Counted from the first letter of the stretch, positions 1 through 7,990 are shown. The stretch is DNA of 64,000 nucleotides from Nitrospira sp. (GCA_009594995.1 VOPR01000016.1:1-64000), one strand, 5' to 3'. The notes: generated by a model from the sequence alone, not told the origin. Made by a program: numbers and translations.

Positions 1-1
1 T

Positions 2-901
2 ATGAGCCTTGATTACGTCAAGTTTTCAAACGGCTTTGAAAAGTTTATGCCGAAAGAATATCGGGACATGGTCGAGCATGGCCCCTTCGGGAAAAAAGTC
101 TCCGTTTCGCAAATGGGGTCCTTCAAGGAAGTGCTCGAAGAGCACCCTATGTGCGCCGGATGTGCGATGACTCTCTTCATCCGACTTGCCATGATTGCCT
201 TCCCGAATCCTGAAGATACGATCACTGTTGGTACTGCCGGTTGTGGACGGTTGGCAATTTCACAAGCTGCGATTCCATTCGTATATGGGAACTACGGTGA
301 CCAGAATGGCGTCGCGAGCGGTCTGTCTCGCGGGTTGCGCCTTCGCTTCGGTGACAAGCCGAAAGACGTGGTCGTGATGGCGGGTGACGGGGGTACGGCT
401 GATATCGGATTCCAGCAGGTCCTCCATTCCTGGTTCCGCAAGGAACGGTTCACCACAATTATGTTGGACAACGAAGTATATGGAAATACCGGCGGCCAAG
501 AAAGCGGAATGACGAACCGAGGCGCTGTGTTGAAGATGGCACCGCTCGGGAAGAAGTTCGAGAAAATGGATATGTTGCAGATGGCGAAAGTTGCCGGCTG
601 CGCGTACGTCGCGACGGTTGTCCCGAACAATCCTCGCCGTGTTGAGAGCGTGATCAAGAAGGCTGTGTTGATCGCTAGAGAGGTTGGATCGACGTACATT
701 CAGGCTTACACCTCCTGCAACATTGAGTATGCCATTCCGACCGACAAGGTCATGGAAGACGCCAAAAACGTTGAAAACGATCGTTATCAGTTCTCCGAAT
801 ACATCACCGATGAGGCAAAGCAATTTCTCACGGAGCGTTATGGCTATAAGGAGTTCCTCCCGAAGCCGGCTGCTCCCGCTCCTGGTCTTCCCAAGGCTTG
901 A
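2..901 (+). CDS. porB: 2-oxoacid:ferredoxin oxidoreductase, beta (TPP-binding) subunit
   Basis: This cytoplasmic subunit binds thiamine pyrophosphate and one Fe-S cluster in the enzyme that reductively carboxylates acetyl-CoA or succinyl-CoA. The TPP motif begins GDGGTADIGF (about residue 128) and ends at LDNEVYGNTGGQ. Cluster cysteines are visible in MCAGC (about residues 51-54), GTAGCGR and YTSCN. At 299 aa it is full length for the family. The ATG lies at base 2, so its ribosome binding site is outside the window and a start further upstream cannot be excluded. It is the first visible gene of an operon with gamma, ferredoxin-like, CODH-epsilon-like and alpha genes, matching the five-subunit enzymes known from Hydrogenobacter. 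Whether the substrate is pyruvate or 2-oxoglutarate cannot be decided from sequence, so the por symbol is provisional. Confidence 0.88.
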   Translation: MSLDYVKFSNGFEKFMPKEYRDMVEHGPFGKKVSVSQMGSFKEVLEEHPMCAGCAMTLFIRLAMIAFPNPEDTITVGTAGCGRLAISQAAIPFVYGNYGDQNGVASGLSRGLRLRFGDKPKDVVVMAGDGGTADIGFQQVLHSWFRKERFTTIMLDNEVYGNTGGQESGMTNRGAVLKMAPLGKKFEKMDMLQMAKVAGCAYVATVVPNNPRRVESVIKKAVLIAREVGSTYIQAYTSCNIEYAIPTDKVMEDAKNVENDRYQFSEYITDEAKQFLTERYGYKEFLPKPAAPAPGLPKA

Positions 902-924
902 GCAACGTTTAAGGAGGATTGAGT

Positions 925-1638
925 ATGGCGACACGGTTCAATATTCGTATGGCGGGTGTAGGTGGCCAGGGCGTTGTGACCGGCTCGCACATCCTGAGCA
1001 CGGCAGTCATCCATGCCGGAGGGGAAAGTACGATCGTTCCGTTCTATGGATCGGAAAAGCGTATGGCGCCGGTAGAAAGCTACGTCAGAGTTTCTGACGA
1101 GCCTATTTACGAAATCGGCGAAATCACCTTCCCGCACATCATTATCATCTTTCACCCCCAAGTTATTACTCACGGCAAATCCTATACGATGCCGTTCTAT
1201 TTCGGGTTGAAGGAAAATGGAATCGCCTTGATCAATAATGATGGGCCGATGAAATTACACCGAGATCAGGCTCGCGAGCTTGAGGAGCGTCACGCCAAGC
1301 TGTACTACTTCCCTGCTACGAAGCTCTCGCTGGAGGTTGCTGGCATGGACCTCGCCACCAATATGGCCTTGATGGGCTGCATTGGGGCTATCACGGGCCT
1401 GACCTCAGTTGAGGCGCTAGAACAGTCCGTGAAGGATCGTTTCCTCGGAAAAGGATTTGTCGTGTCCGGTGGAACGGCGGCGTTGGATAGTGTCGTCGAA
1501 CGGAAATTCAAAAAGAAGCAAGAATTGATCGAGAAAAATGTGGCCGTTATTCGAGCTGGCTGGAATTATGCCGTTGACCACGGATGGGCTGCTCCCTCCG
1601 TGAAACGTTCCGAAGCGGTGGAGAGCGTCACCGCATAA
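925..1638 (+). CDS. porG: 2-oxoacid:ferredoxin oxidoreductase, gamma subunit
   Basis: This is the gamma (catalytic-domain) subunit of the same enzyme. The N-terminal GVGGQGVVTGSHIL signature is typical of the POR/KOR gamma family, and the 237-aa length fits. I chose the ATG at 925 because AAGGAGG at 911-917 lies 7 nt upstream; an in-frame TTG at 919 would leave almost no spacing. It starts 23 bp after the beta stop and ends 25 bp before the ferredoxin-like gene, so it is co-transcribed. The family role is well established; the substrate is not determined. Confidence 0.88.
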   Translation: MATRFNIRMAGVGGQGVVTGSHILSTAVIHAGGESTIVPFYGSEKRMAPVESYVRVSDEPIYEIGEITFPHIIIIFHPQVITHGKSYTMPFYFGLKENGIALINNDGPMKLHRDQARELEERHAKLYYFPATKLSLEVAGMDLATNMALMGCIGAITGLTSVEALEQSVKDRFLGKGFVVSGGTAALDSVVERKFKKKQELIEKNVAVIRAGWNYAVDHGWAAPSVKRSEAVESVTA

Positions 1639-1663
1639 TCCGGTTCAAGGACAAGGAGTTCTC

Positions 1664-1987
1664 ATGTATCTCGTAGCCGATATCAGCGTTGAAATCTGTG
1701 CCGCGAAAAGCTGTAAGCTGTGTACTCAATATTGTCCTGAGGCCAACACCATCCTTTACAGCGATGAAATGGGCAAGGATAAAGGGTTTAAGTACGGGTC
1801 GGCATATGTGGCTGTGGACCGATGCAAGGGCTGCGCGCAATGCGTGTGGGTCTGCGACAACATGGCAAAAAATAATGCCATTAAAATGATCATGATCGAC
1901 CAGTTGCCGGTAGCGGCATTGACGGACAATATTACCTATGGGGAAAAGAGCACGACGGCGACATTGGTCAGCCCTGTAGTTGGGTAA
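1664..1987 (+). CDS. porD: 2-oxoacid:ferredoxin oxidoreductase, ferredoxin-like (delta) subunit with two [4Fe-4S] motifs
   Basis: This 107-aa subunit would pass electrons between reduced ferredoxin and the catalytic core. It has two cysteine clusters. The first is C-x4-C-x2-C-x3-CP near residues 12-25 (CAAKSCKLCTQYCP). The second is C-x2-C-x2-C-x3-C near residues 50-60 (CKGCAQCVWVC). AAGGAG upstream of the ATG serves as ribosome binding site. The extra residues between the first two cysteines of cluster one are a small departure from the standard C-x2-C-x2-C-x3-CP spacing. The assignment is secure as a dicluster ferredoxin domain; the delta name follows the five-subunit oxidoreductase scheme. 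Confidence 0.85.
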   Translation: MYLVADISVEICAAKSCKLCTQYCPEANTILYSDEMGKDKGFKYGSAYVAVDRCKGCAQCVWVCDNMAKNNAIKMIMIDQLPVAALTDNITYGEKSTTATLVSPVVG

Positions 1988-2008
1988 TTGGACGAAAGGG
2001 GTACGGGC

Positions 2009-2773
2009 GTGGGAACGACGCAAGATACGAGAGAACGGATTATCGTGCCGGGACCGGCAGGGTTCCATCCACCGTCAGCGGCTCAGTTGGGAGTGTCGCT
2101 ACCAGATCCTGGGCAGGGGCTCTATTACGGCCTTCTGGAGCCTAGTGAAGACGTAGTGATCGAAGAGATGGCTCGCAAAATGCTGACGAGTCCGAATGCA
2201 ACGATCTTTCCGGGACCTCTCGTCCTATGGGCTTGGAATGATCATGCCGTTGAGAAGGCGAAGGCGGTGTTGGAAATTGCCGCGCAGATCCCGGATGTGA
2301 TGATTATTCCCATGCCGGATTATCGCCCGAAGTATCCAAAGATCGATCCTGAGGAAGTGATCAATCCGAACCATCCCAACCTTACGATTTGGGGTAACAA
2401 GATTGAAGCCTGCATATTTATCGGGGTGCACTGCCACTACGCCAATCTCACTCTGAAAATGATTCGTGCGGGGACAAATTGCTGCACGATGGCCATCTGT
2501 GCCGAGCAAGGGCACGAAGATGCCATGCTGACCATCCGGGACTCAGATACTTTGAAATTGAAGAAGACCGCACAAATCTTCAAGAAGGTTCGTGAGGAAA
2601 TGGGCATTAAGTTGCCTGACAACGGGGAAAATGTCCGATTCACCGGAACTCAGTCTAAAGTTCACAATGGCAAGACGCATACAAATCCTATGACTTTTAT
2701 GCCTTCGGCTGCAGGAACAGGTAGTGCAGCTACTTTTGGTCACTCGGCTGATCAGATGAAGCGAGAAGGTTAG
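2009..2773 (+). CDS. porE: CODH-epsilon-like accessory subunit of the oxidoreductase
   Basis: This 254-aa protein has no cofactor motif I can name. It contains a Rossmann-like stretch (GPLVLWAWNDHAVEKAKAVL, then IEACIFIGVHCHYANLTLKM) that resembles the CO dehydrogenase/acetyl-CoA synthase epsilon (CO_dh, DHS-like) family. Its place between the ferredoxin and alpha genes, and its size of about 28 kDa, fit the fifth subunit of Hydrogenobacter-type 2-oxoacid:ferredoxin oxidoreductases, whose role is not established. I chose GTG 2009 because GAAAGGGG (1994-2001) lies 7 nt upstream; an in-frame TTG at 1988 overlaps the preceding stop region and has no Shine-Dalgarno. The C-terminal 40 residues are rich in Gly, Thr and Ala and probably disordered. 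The family link is from memory and should be treated as moderate. Confidence 0.65.
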   Translation: MGTTQDTRERIIVPGPAGFHPPSAAQLGVSLPDPGQGLYYGLLEPSEDVVIEEMARKMLTSPNATIFPGPLVLWAWNDHAVEKAKAVLEIAAQIPDVMIIPMPDYRPKYPKIDPEEVINPNHPNLTIWGNKIEACIFIGVHCHYANLTLKMIRAGTNCCTMAICAEQGHEDAMLTIRDSDTLKLKKTAQIFKKVREEMGIKLPDNGENVRFTGTQSKVHNGKTHTNPMTFMPSAAGTGSAATFGHSADQMKREG

Positions 2774-2811
2774 GGTTTTAGGCTAAGGCGATACAGTCAA
2801 GAGGTGCAACG

Positions 2812-4158
2812 ATGAGCGAAACATTGGAACCCAAGCAAAAGACTAGCCCCCAGGGCGATCCTGCCACGAGTGTATCGGCACCGAAGGTAGAAGCTAAGAA
2901 AGATCCGCATGCAGCCGCCAAGCAGCAGAAGGTTGTAACCCCGGAATACATGTTCTTGGAGGCTCCTAGGACCAAGGAGTTTATCACCGGGAGCGAAGCC
3001 GCAAAAGAGGCTATTCGTCGCTCTAACGTCGATCTTGCTATCGCCTACCCCATTACTCCTCAGAGCGAAACCATGCAGCTAGTAGGTGTTTTGTATGGTG
3101 AAGGCTATGTAAAGGAGTATTATCGCGGGGAAGAAGAAGTTGGCGTCATGGCTGCCATCGCGGGTGGTTCGCGGGCGGGAGTTCGTTGTTATACCGCCAC
3201 TGCGGGTCCTGGGACCCTGAGAGGGTTAGAGGGGATCGCTTCCTGGCCCGGTCATAGACTGCCCGTTGTGGCTATGTTTACCTGTCGAGTGGTCAACGCT
3301 CCACTGGCCATTCAGCCTGACAATATTGAAGTGTCGTATCTGCTCAATTGCGGCATGATTGTGTTCCATGCTGAAAATCAGCAGGACATGTATGACTTTA
3401 CGTTAGCAGGATTTATCATCAGCGAAAAAAATGATGTCACTCTTCCTGTTGGCGTCTGTTGCGACGGATTCTTTGTGACGCATGCTCGTGGTTACGTGCG
3501 TATGCAGGATCGTGACATGAAGCTTCCGCCGCGCGAGCCCTGGCGCGGAGCGGTTCCTGTTCTAGATGCCGAGAATCCTCCGGCCCGACTTTCTCGCGAT
3601 GCCCCGGTTCAAAAGTCCAATTTCATGGCCTACAATATCCACGCAGTTTGGCAGCAGGAAGTATGGGCTGCGGTGGAACGTTCTCGGAAGTATATCAATC
3701 AATATATGGGCGGATTGCTTACGGCTGAAAATGTCGATGATGCCGAGGCCGTTATTATTGCTTCCGGCAGCGCAGCGGCTCAGTCTCGTGAAGCTGTGCG
3801 CATTTGTGCGGAAAAAGGAATCAAGATCGGCTTGATTAAGATTCGCTCGCTTCGTCCCTTCCCGACGCAAGAGTTGCGCAAGCTTTGTGGCAAGGCCAAG
3901 TTGATTGTCGTGCCTGAATTTAATTATGTGGGATGGTTGGCCAAAGAAGTGGCCACCGCCATTTACGGCTTTTCAAATGCGAAGATCATCGGAGGGCCCA
4001 GGGTCTATGGTGGCCAGTCGATGCCGGTAGAGTTAATTGTGGACGAAGTTGAATCCGGGTTGACCGGAAAGAAGTCGACGAACGTCGCGATTTCTCAGGT
4101 TATGGGTGCATCCGCGGCTGATCACGAAGCCATGGGGCATTTCATGCGCAGTATTTAA
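2812..4158 (+). CDS. porA: 2-oxoacid:ferredoxin oxidoreductase, alpha subunit
   Basis: The alpha subunit carries the N-terminal pyrimidine-binding domain of the POR family and a C-terminal transketolase-like domain II. Visible hallmarks are ITGSEAAKEAIRRSNVDLAIAYPITPQSE (residues about 60-90), the YRGEEEVGVMAAIAGGSRAG segment and ATAGPGTLRGLEG. The 448-aa length exceeds the roughly 390-aa core because of a charged Lys/Ala/Pro-rich N-terminal extension of about 55 residues. The gene is last in the operon, 38 bp after the previous stop, and is followed at 4191 by a strong terminator. Preferred substrate (pyruvate or 2-oxoglutarate) is unresolved. Confidence 0.88.
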   Translation: MSETLEPKQKTSPQGDPATSVSAPKVEAKKDPHAAAKQQKVVTPEYMFLEAPRTKEFITGSEAAKEAIRRSNVDLAIAYPITPQSETMQLVGVLYGEGYVKEYYRGEEEVGVMAAIAGGSRAGVRCYTATAGPGTLRGLEGIASWPGHRLPVVAMFTCRVVNAPLAIQPDNIEVSYLLNCGMIVFHAENQQDMYDFTLAGFIISEKNDVTLPVGVCCDGFFVTHARGYVRMQDRDMKLPPREPWRGAVPVLDAENPPARLSRDAPVQKSNFMAYNIHAVWQQEVWAAVERSRKYINQYMGGLLTAENVDDAEAVIIASGSAAAQSREAVRICAEKGIKIGLIKIRSLRPFPTQELRKLCGKAKLIVVPEFNYVGWLAKEVATAIYGFSNAKIIGGPRVYGGQSMPVELIVDEVESGLTGKKSTNVAISQVMGASAADHEAMGHFMRSI

Positions 4159-4190
4159 CTCGCAGCGGCGCAACCTGATTGAAAAAAGAA

Positions 4191-4219
4191 GGGCCCGTTC
4201 GGCTAAGCCGAACGGGCCC
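4191..4219. terminator. Perfect bidirectional terminator between porA and the 82-aa gene
   Basis: A 13-bp perfect inverted repeat, GGGCCCGTTCGGC and its complement, is separated by the loop TAA. It is preceded by GAAAAAAGAA and followed by TCTTCATTTC, so a U-rich tract follows the hairpin on both strands. It lies 33 bp after the porA stop and 29 bp beyond the stop of the convergent small gene, so it can serve both. Confidence 0.85.
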
Positions 4220-4248
4220 TCTTCATTTCCACCGTCCTAAAATGTGGA

Positions 4249-4497
4249 TCAACCTTGTAGGTCTTCTTCAACCAGATCAGGGCTCTCCGGCATCCCGTGA
4301 GCCACATATTTAGCATAGGATAAATAAATCGATGCACTATCACGCATGGCTTTGGTGCCATTGGCCATGCGATGCAACTTATCTGAGCCAGGTGCCTCAG
4401 TCTTGCGCAGATGATCGACATGGTCATGGAGGACCAGCGTAAAACGCTCCATAGCCATTTCTACCTCTCGGTAGGCTTGCAAAATAGGGTCGGTCAT
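4249..4497 (-). CDS. Small hypothetical protein, 82 aa
   Basis: I do not recognise this family. The protein is 82 aa, mainly helical by composition, and contains a His/Asp-rich stretch LHDHVDHLRK (about residues 23-32). It has no signal peptide, transmembrane segment or cysteine motif. It appears real because AGGAG lies about 8 nt before its ATG and because it shares the bidirectional terminator at 4191-4219. It is convergent with the oxidoreductase operon and divergent from the Rsm22-like gene. An overlapping reading frame at 4203-4427 on the same strand lacks such support. Confidence 0.6.
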   Translation of the reverse strand: MTDPILQAYREVEMAMERFTLVLHDHVDHLRKTEAPGSDKLHRMANGTKAMRDSASIYLSYAKYVAHGMPESPDLVEEDLQG

Positions 4498-4566
4498 GTG
4501 AAGTACTCCTCTTGAACTCAGAATACCGCAGGACTATTTGAAGGGTCAACCGAAGGACGGGTCCTT

Positions 4567-5772
4567 ATGTACCAATTGTCGGAAGCAGTGCTACATGCCA
4601 TTTCAACAGTAGCCAAACTGAATGTTTCAGGAATTGACCGGCGCGTATCGGGCACACTCCTAAATGGCGTGAGGAGGCTGTCCGAAATGTTTACGAGAGG
4701 AGGTGAAGGCCTCGGGACTGCCTATCTTGACGACCAGCAGTTACGGGCTAGCTACCTAACCTACTATGTGCCAGTTAACCTAGGTAAGGTGCAGCTTCTC
4801 CTAGAAGAGTTGCGACCTGTACTCCCCATTCTCCCAGATGACGAGTTTCGCGTATTAGACCTCGGGGGTGGGCCCGGAACCGGGGCACTAGCCTTGCTCG
4901 ATTGGTGCTGTTCAGAATCCCTGCCGCCGGCCACATCGATCCGTATGACGATCGTTGACCGCTCGGCGGAGGTATTGAGGCTGTGCGCCGAGCTTTGGCA
5001 GGCATATGCCGGACAGTCCGGCGTTCAATCTATTCGACCTGTGCAGACCGTCCTGTGTAATCTCGAGCGCTCCCTTCCGTCGGTGTTTCAAGTGAAAGCG
5101 CCGGAAAATGGGTATCACCTCATCATTGTCCAGAACCTACTTTCGGAGCTCTTCACCAAGAGTTCGGACCCCAGTGGCCAACGCACGGCGTTTGTCAGCC
5201 ATTTGTTGGAACGTCTGGCGCCGGACGGGAGCTTGATGCTGATTGAGCCTGCGCTCAAGTCAACATCACGGGGGTTGCATGAGGTACGGAACAATTTATT
5301 GGCTGGATTTCATTGCTCAGTGTATAGCCCCTGCCTCCATGACCAGCCCTGTCCGGCGCTCGTCAAACCGGATGATTGGTGTCATGAGGAGCGCCAATGG
5401 GAAACACCAGCCTGGATTGCCCAGATTGATTCAGAGGTGGGTCTTATTAAGGATGCGCTAAAGTTTTCCTATGTGATTCTGCGCAAGGATGGGAAAACAT
5501 TGGTCCCTCGAAAGGCAGGCTACCATCGGGTCGTGAGCGAGTTGCGTGTTATGAAGGGGGAGAAAAGGGTTTGGTTGTGCGATGAGACAGGGAGATCTGA
5601 GCTAGGACGGCAGGATAAAGAAAGTGCGCCATCCAATGTGGCGTTCGACGATTGCCATCGAGGGGCTATTATTCGGGTCAGCGAGCTAGTAAGGAAAGAA
5701 AGGAAAGGTCGTCCGGCAATGGTCGGCCGGATACTTTCCTCTGGAGCAGTGGAACTAATTCGCCCTGCGTGA
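4567..5772 (+). CDS. Rsm22/METTL17-family ribosome-assembly methyltransferase-like protein
   Basis: The protein has a class I methyltransferase fold: the SAM-binding glycine motif LDLGGGPGTG lies at residues 97-106 and a second strand VDRSAEVL near 130-137. After the fold come four spaced cysteines, C250-x5-C256-x5-C262-x9-C272, in the context PCLHDQPCP and DDWCHEE. This is the signature of the Rsm22 family, whose mitochondrial members (METTL17) bind a [4Fe-4S] cluster and assist small-subunit assembly. A basic C-terminal tail (about residues 310-401) resembles an RNA-binding OB-like domain. AAGGA precedes the ATG closely. The gene stands alone, with small genes running the other way on both sides. 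Family assignment is fairly secure; catalytic activity is unproven for the family. Confidence 0.8.
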   Translation: MYQLSEAVLHAISTVAKLNVSGIDRRVSGTLLNGVRRLSEMFTRGGEGLGTAYLDDQQLRASYLTYYVPVNLGKVQLLLEELRPVLPILPDDEFRVLDLGGGPGTGALALLDWCCSESLPPATSIRMTIVDRSAEVLRLCAELWQAYAGQSGVQSIRPVQTVLCNLERSLPSVFQVKAPENGYHLIIVQNLLSELFTKSSDPSGQRTAFVSHLLERLAPDGSLMLIEPALKSTSRGLHEVRNNLLAGFHCSVYSPCLHDQPCPALVKPDDWCHEERQWETPAWIAQIDSEVGLIKDALKFSYVILRKDGKTLVPRKAGYHRVVSELRVMKGEKRVWLCDETGRSELGRQDKESAPSNVAFDDCHRGAIIRVSELVRKERKGRPAMVGRILSSGAVELIRPA

Positions 5773-5776
5773 TGGG

Positions 5777-5971
5777 CTAGTCTGCTTCGGGCTCCGAGGA
5801 TCCGTGTTGATGGGATACCCGATCCTCATCAAACAGCTCGGCCATTTCCGCTGCAATCATGTCTCGATCGTTGGGAACCGAGATCAGGGGGATTTCCTTA
5901 CGAGGCTTAGGTGCCGTGTCAGCGGTGGGAGGAGGATCTTGCTGGGGATTCTTATTTTGCGCGTCGCTCAT
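5777..5971 (-). CDS. Small hypothetical acidic/Pro-rich protein, about 64 aa
   Basis: This short protein is not recognised. Its N-terminal third is rich in Asn, Gln, Pro and Asp, and the C-terminal half carries a helical MIAAEMAELFDEDRV stretch. It follows the zinc-ribbon gene on the same strand and its stop lies 4 bp from the convergent Rsm22-like stop. The start is uncertain: ATG at 5971 has no clear Shine-Dalgarno, while TTG at 6016 overlaps the end of the upstream gene and would give 79 aa. The tight packing suggests that it is co-transcribed with the upstream gene. Confidence 0.45.
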   Translation of the reverse strand: MSDAQNKNPQQDPPPTADTAPKPRKEIPLISVPNDRDMIAAEMAELFDEDRVSHQHGSSEPEAD

Positions 5972-6008
5972 AGTTGAATCAGTATACACGAAATCTAGGT
6001 CGGAATGG

Positions 6009-6368
6009 CTATTCAAAAGCCTCCAATGACGAACGTTCTGGAAACTGGGTCTGGCATGCAGTGCAGGTGACGAAATAGATGGCTTCTCTGACAGACATGG
6101 TAATGCGGAAGTCGAGGGCGACGCCTCGATGTTGACAGCTTGGACACGAGATCTCTTTCAGGCGATAGGGGATATCGGGTTGAGTGCGCGTGTAAAACTC
6201 CATGTCCGTATAGACCGGAAAGCTGTAGCGGCATTTGAGGCAGACACCGCGGCATTCGCCGTCCGATTGAAGAGTCCTTCGATCGATACCGAATGTATTC
6301 GTTTTGCAGATTGCGCACTGTACGCTAGACAGCCGTTTTTCGACTTGTTCAAGAGCAATAAGAGCCAT
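6009..6368 (-). CDS. Multi-CxxC (zinc-ribbon-like) protein, 119 aa
   Basis: The protein contains four CxxC pairs, at residues 18/21, 43/46, 75/78 and 102/105, plus Cys39. This is the pattern of two zinc ribbons or rubredoxin-like knuckles. No catalytic domain is visible and I cannot assign a function. I chose ATG 6368 because a GGGGGAT element lies about 5 nt upstream; an upstream start at 6413 would add 15 residues with no sequence hallmarks. It probably forms a two-gene unit with the short gene downstream. Transcriptional regulation or RNA binding are possible roles, but this is inference only. Confidence 0.6.
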   Translation of the reverse strand: MALIALEQVEKRLSSVQCAICKTNTFGIDRRTLQSDGECRGVCLKCRYSFPVYTDMEFYTRTQPDIPYRLKEISCPSCQHRGVALDFRITMSVREAIYFVTCTACQTQFPERSSLEAFE

Positions 6369-6451
6369 CAATCCCCCATTCTGTACTGAAAGGATTATAG
6401 GCACCGCTTGCACGAATCTTCAACGGCCTCGCTAGGAATCAAGGGATTTCC

Positions 6452-6479
6452 TTGACCCGCCGCCGCCGCCCCCTATACT
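6452..6479 (+). promoter_or_regulatory. Sigma70-type promoter for the dual-specificity phosphatase gene
   Basis: TTGACC (6452-6457) and TATACT (6474-6479) are separated by 16 bp, and the spacer contains a CCG repeat. Transcription would start near 6486, only about 3-9 nt before the two candidate ATG codons (6489, 6495). No Shine-Dalgarno can fit, so the mRNA may be leaderless. Confidence 0.6.
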
Positions 6480-6488
6480 AACGACAGC

Positions 6489-6917
6489 ATGCATATGATC
6501 AATAAGCGTTTACTCGTCGGCAATGCCGACGACGCCAGGAATCCACCGCCGCAAGTTGGCGCGGTTCTCATGGTGGCAGAGGAACAAAATGTGACAGTTC
6601 CGTCACGGGTTCTCTACGCCAAGATTCCATTGAAGGAGTTCGGTGAGCCGACGGCTTCGGCTCTGTTCGAGGCGGTGCAATGGATTGAGACGCATCTTGC
6701 GGACCATCGGCTAATGGTGTGCTGTCGGGTCGGTATGGGACGCTCTGTTTCGGTGGTCATTGCCTATCTTTGCTGCGTAGAGGGGATGCCCTACGCCGAC
6801 GCGGTGAAGCTCGTTCTGACAAGACGCCCGGGCGGCATGCCGTTGCCCCGTCTCCAAGAGGTTGTCGAGGGTGTTTGTCGTAGACGTAGGGGAGGAGATA
6901 GCTTGTCCCCTTCCTAG
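6489..6917 (+). CDS. Dual-specificity/tyrosine phosphatase-like protein
   Basis: The protein (142 aa) carries the cysteine-dependent phosphatase P-loop C79-x5-R85 followed by Ser (CRVGMGRSVS), after a short domain typical of compact dual-specificity phosphatases. The residue before the catalytic cysteine, normally His in HCx5R, is Cys78 here. The region expected to hold the general-acid Asp reads KIPLKEFGEP, with Glu but no Asp. It is a cytoplasmic protein with no signal or membrane segment. Starts at ATG 6489 and 6495 are both possible, and the promoter position suggests a leaderless transcript. The substrate cannot be inferred. It is a single-gene unit between a divergent zinc-ribbon gene and mutM. 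Confidence 0.75.
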   Translation: MHMINKRLLVGNADDARNPPPQVGAVLMVAEEQNVTVPSRVLYAKIPLKEFGEPTASALFEAVQWIETHLADHRLMVCCRVGMGRSVSVVIAYLCCVEGMPYADAVKLVLTRRPGGMPLPRLQEVVEGVCRRRRGGDSLSPS

Positions 6918-7107
6918 TGCCAAGGATTCCCGGCCCCTGCATAGTCTTCTGCCTATAACCTGCGATCCCCCTCTCACAGTACTCCCTAGCAGCTATTAGT
7001 GCGCTAAGGCCTTCGAAAGTCTGGCGCGCTGCAGTTGCATTTTATGTTGGCGGCGTGGCGTAATTCGCTCTTCCTGGTTTTTTGCCCACAAGTGCAGGAA
7101 CTATTTC

Positions 7108-7953
7108 ATGCCTGAATTGCCGGAAGCAGAAGTTGCCGCACGTCAGCTACGCGAACGGGTTGTCGGGGCCATCGTGAGCGACTGCTGGGTTGGGCGCGAA
7201 GATATTGTGAGGGAAGGATTGTCTTCTCTGGCATGGTATCGAAGAGCGAGGATCTCGGGAGTTGAGCGACGAGGCAAGAGTGTAATCATAACCTTTCTTC
7301 GTGAAGAACAGGCCCGATTTCTCGCCGCCGAACTGGGTATGACCGGATTGCTGTTGTTCCAGCGGACGCCGACCAAATTTCCTCAACATACACACTTTAT
7401 CTTGCGCCTTGAGGGGACAGTTGAGCGAGAAGTTCGATACTGGAACCCTCGCCGTTTTGGCCGCCTATCGCTGTTCGATCAAGCCGGACTGGATCAATAT
7501 GTCGCTCGTCGATTCGGGCATGATCCTCTCGTGATCAGTCTGAATCAGTTTTTAGAACTGCTTTCCTCCACGCGTAGCAGGCTGAAGACCCTCTTGATGT
7601 ACCAGCAGGTCATCGCAGGGATTGGGAATATTTACGCCAACGAAATCCTGTTTCGTGCCAGGCTTCATCCCGACCAATCGGCCAATCAGGTCGGGGAAGA
7701 GGCTGCGACGCGTTTGTATGAAATGATGGGCGCGGTGTTGCGCGAGGCCATCACGATGGGCGGGTCTAGCGTGCGGGACTATTTCGCTCCAGATGGGACA
7801 GAGGGGCAGTATAAACGCAGGCATTTGGTCTATGCCAAGACGGGTGAGCCTTGCCCAAATGTTTGTGGGGCCACGATCAGGCGCTCGGTCGGCGAGCGAA
7901 GCTCCTTTTACTGTCCGACCTGCCAACGGATGAGGCGCCGTTGTGTTAGCTAG
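7108..7953 (+). CDS. mutM: Formamidopyrimidine-DNA glycosylase (Fpg/MutM)
   Basis: This bifunctional DNA repair enzyme excises oxidised purines (8-oxoguanine, FapyG) and nicks the abasic site. The N-terminus reads MPELPEAE, supplying the catalytic Pro2 and Glu3, and the conserved Lys57 is present in RRGKSVI. A helix-two-turn-helix segment (QVIAGIGNIYANE) and a C-terminal zinc finger (GEPCPNVCG then FYCPTCQ) follow. The first zinc-finger pair is C-x3-C rather than the usual C-x2-C, a small anomaly. The 281-aa length is slightly above the common 270. The upstream gap 6918-7107 shows no further feature I can name. Confidence 0.93.
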   Translation: MPELPEAEVAARQLRERVVGAIVSDCWVGREDIVREGLSSLAWYRRARISGVERRGKSVIITFLREEQARFLAAELGMTGLLLFQRTPTKFPQHTHFILRLEGTVEREVRYWNPRRFGRLSLFDQAGLDQYVARRFGHDPLVISLNQFLELLSSTRSRLKTLLMYQQVIAGIGNIYANEILFRARLHPDQSANQVGEEAATRLYEMMGAVLREAITMGGSSVRDYFAPDGTEGQYKRRHLVYAKTGEPCPNVCGATIRRSVGERSSFYCPTCQRMRRRCVS

Positions 7954-7990
7954 GGACCAGGAGTTCAGTGGCGATATTCTGTGCGTGGCC

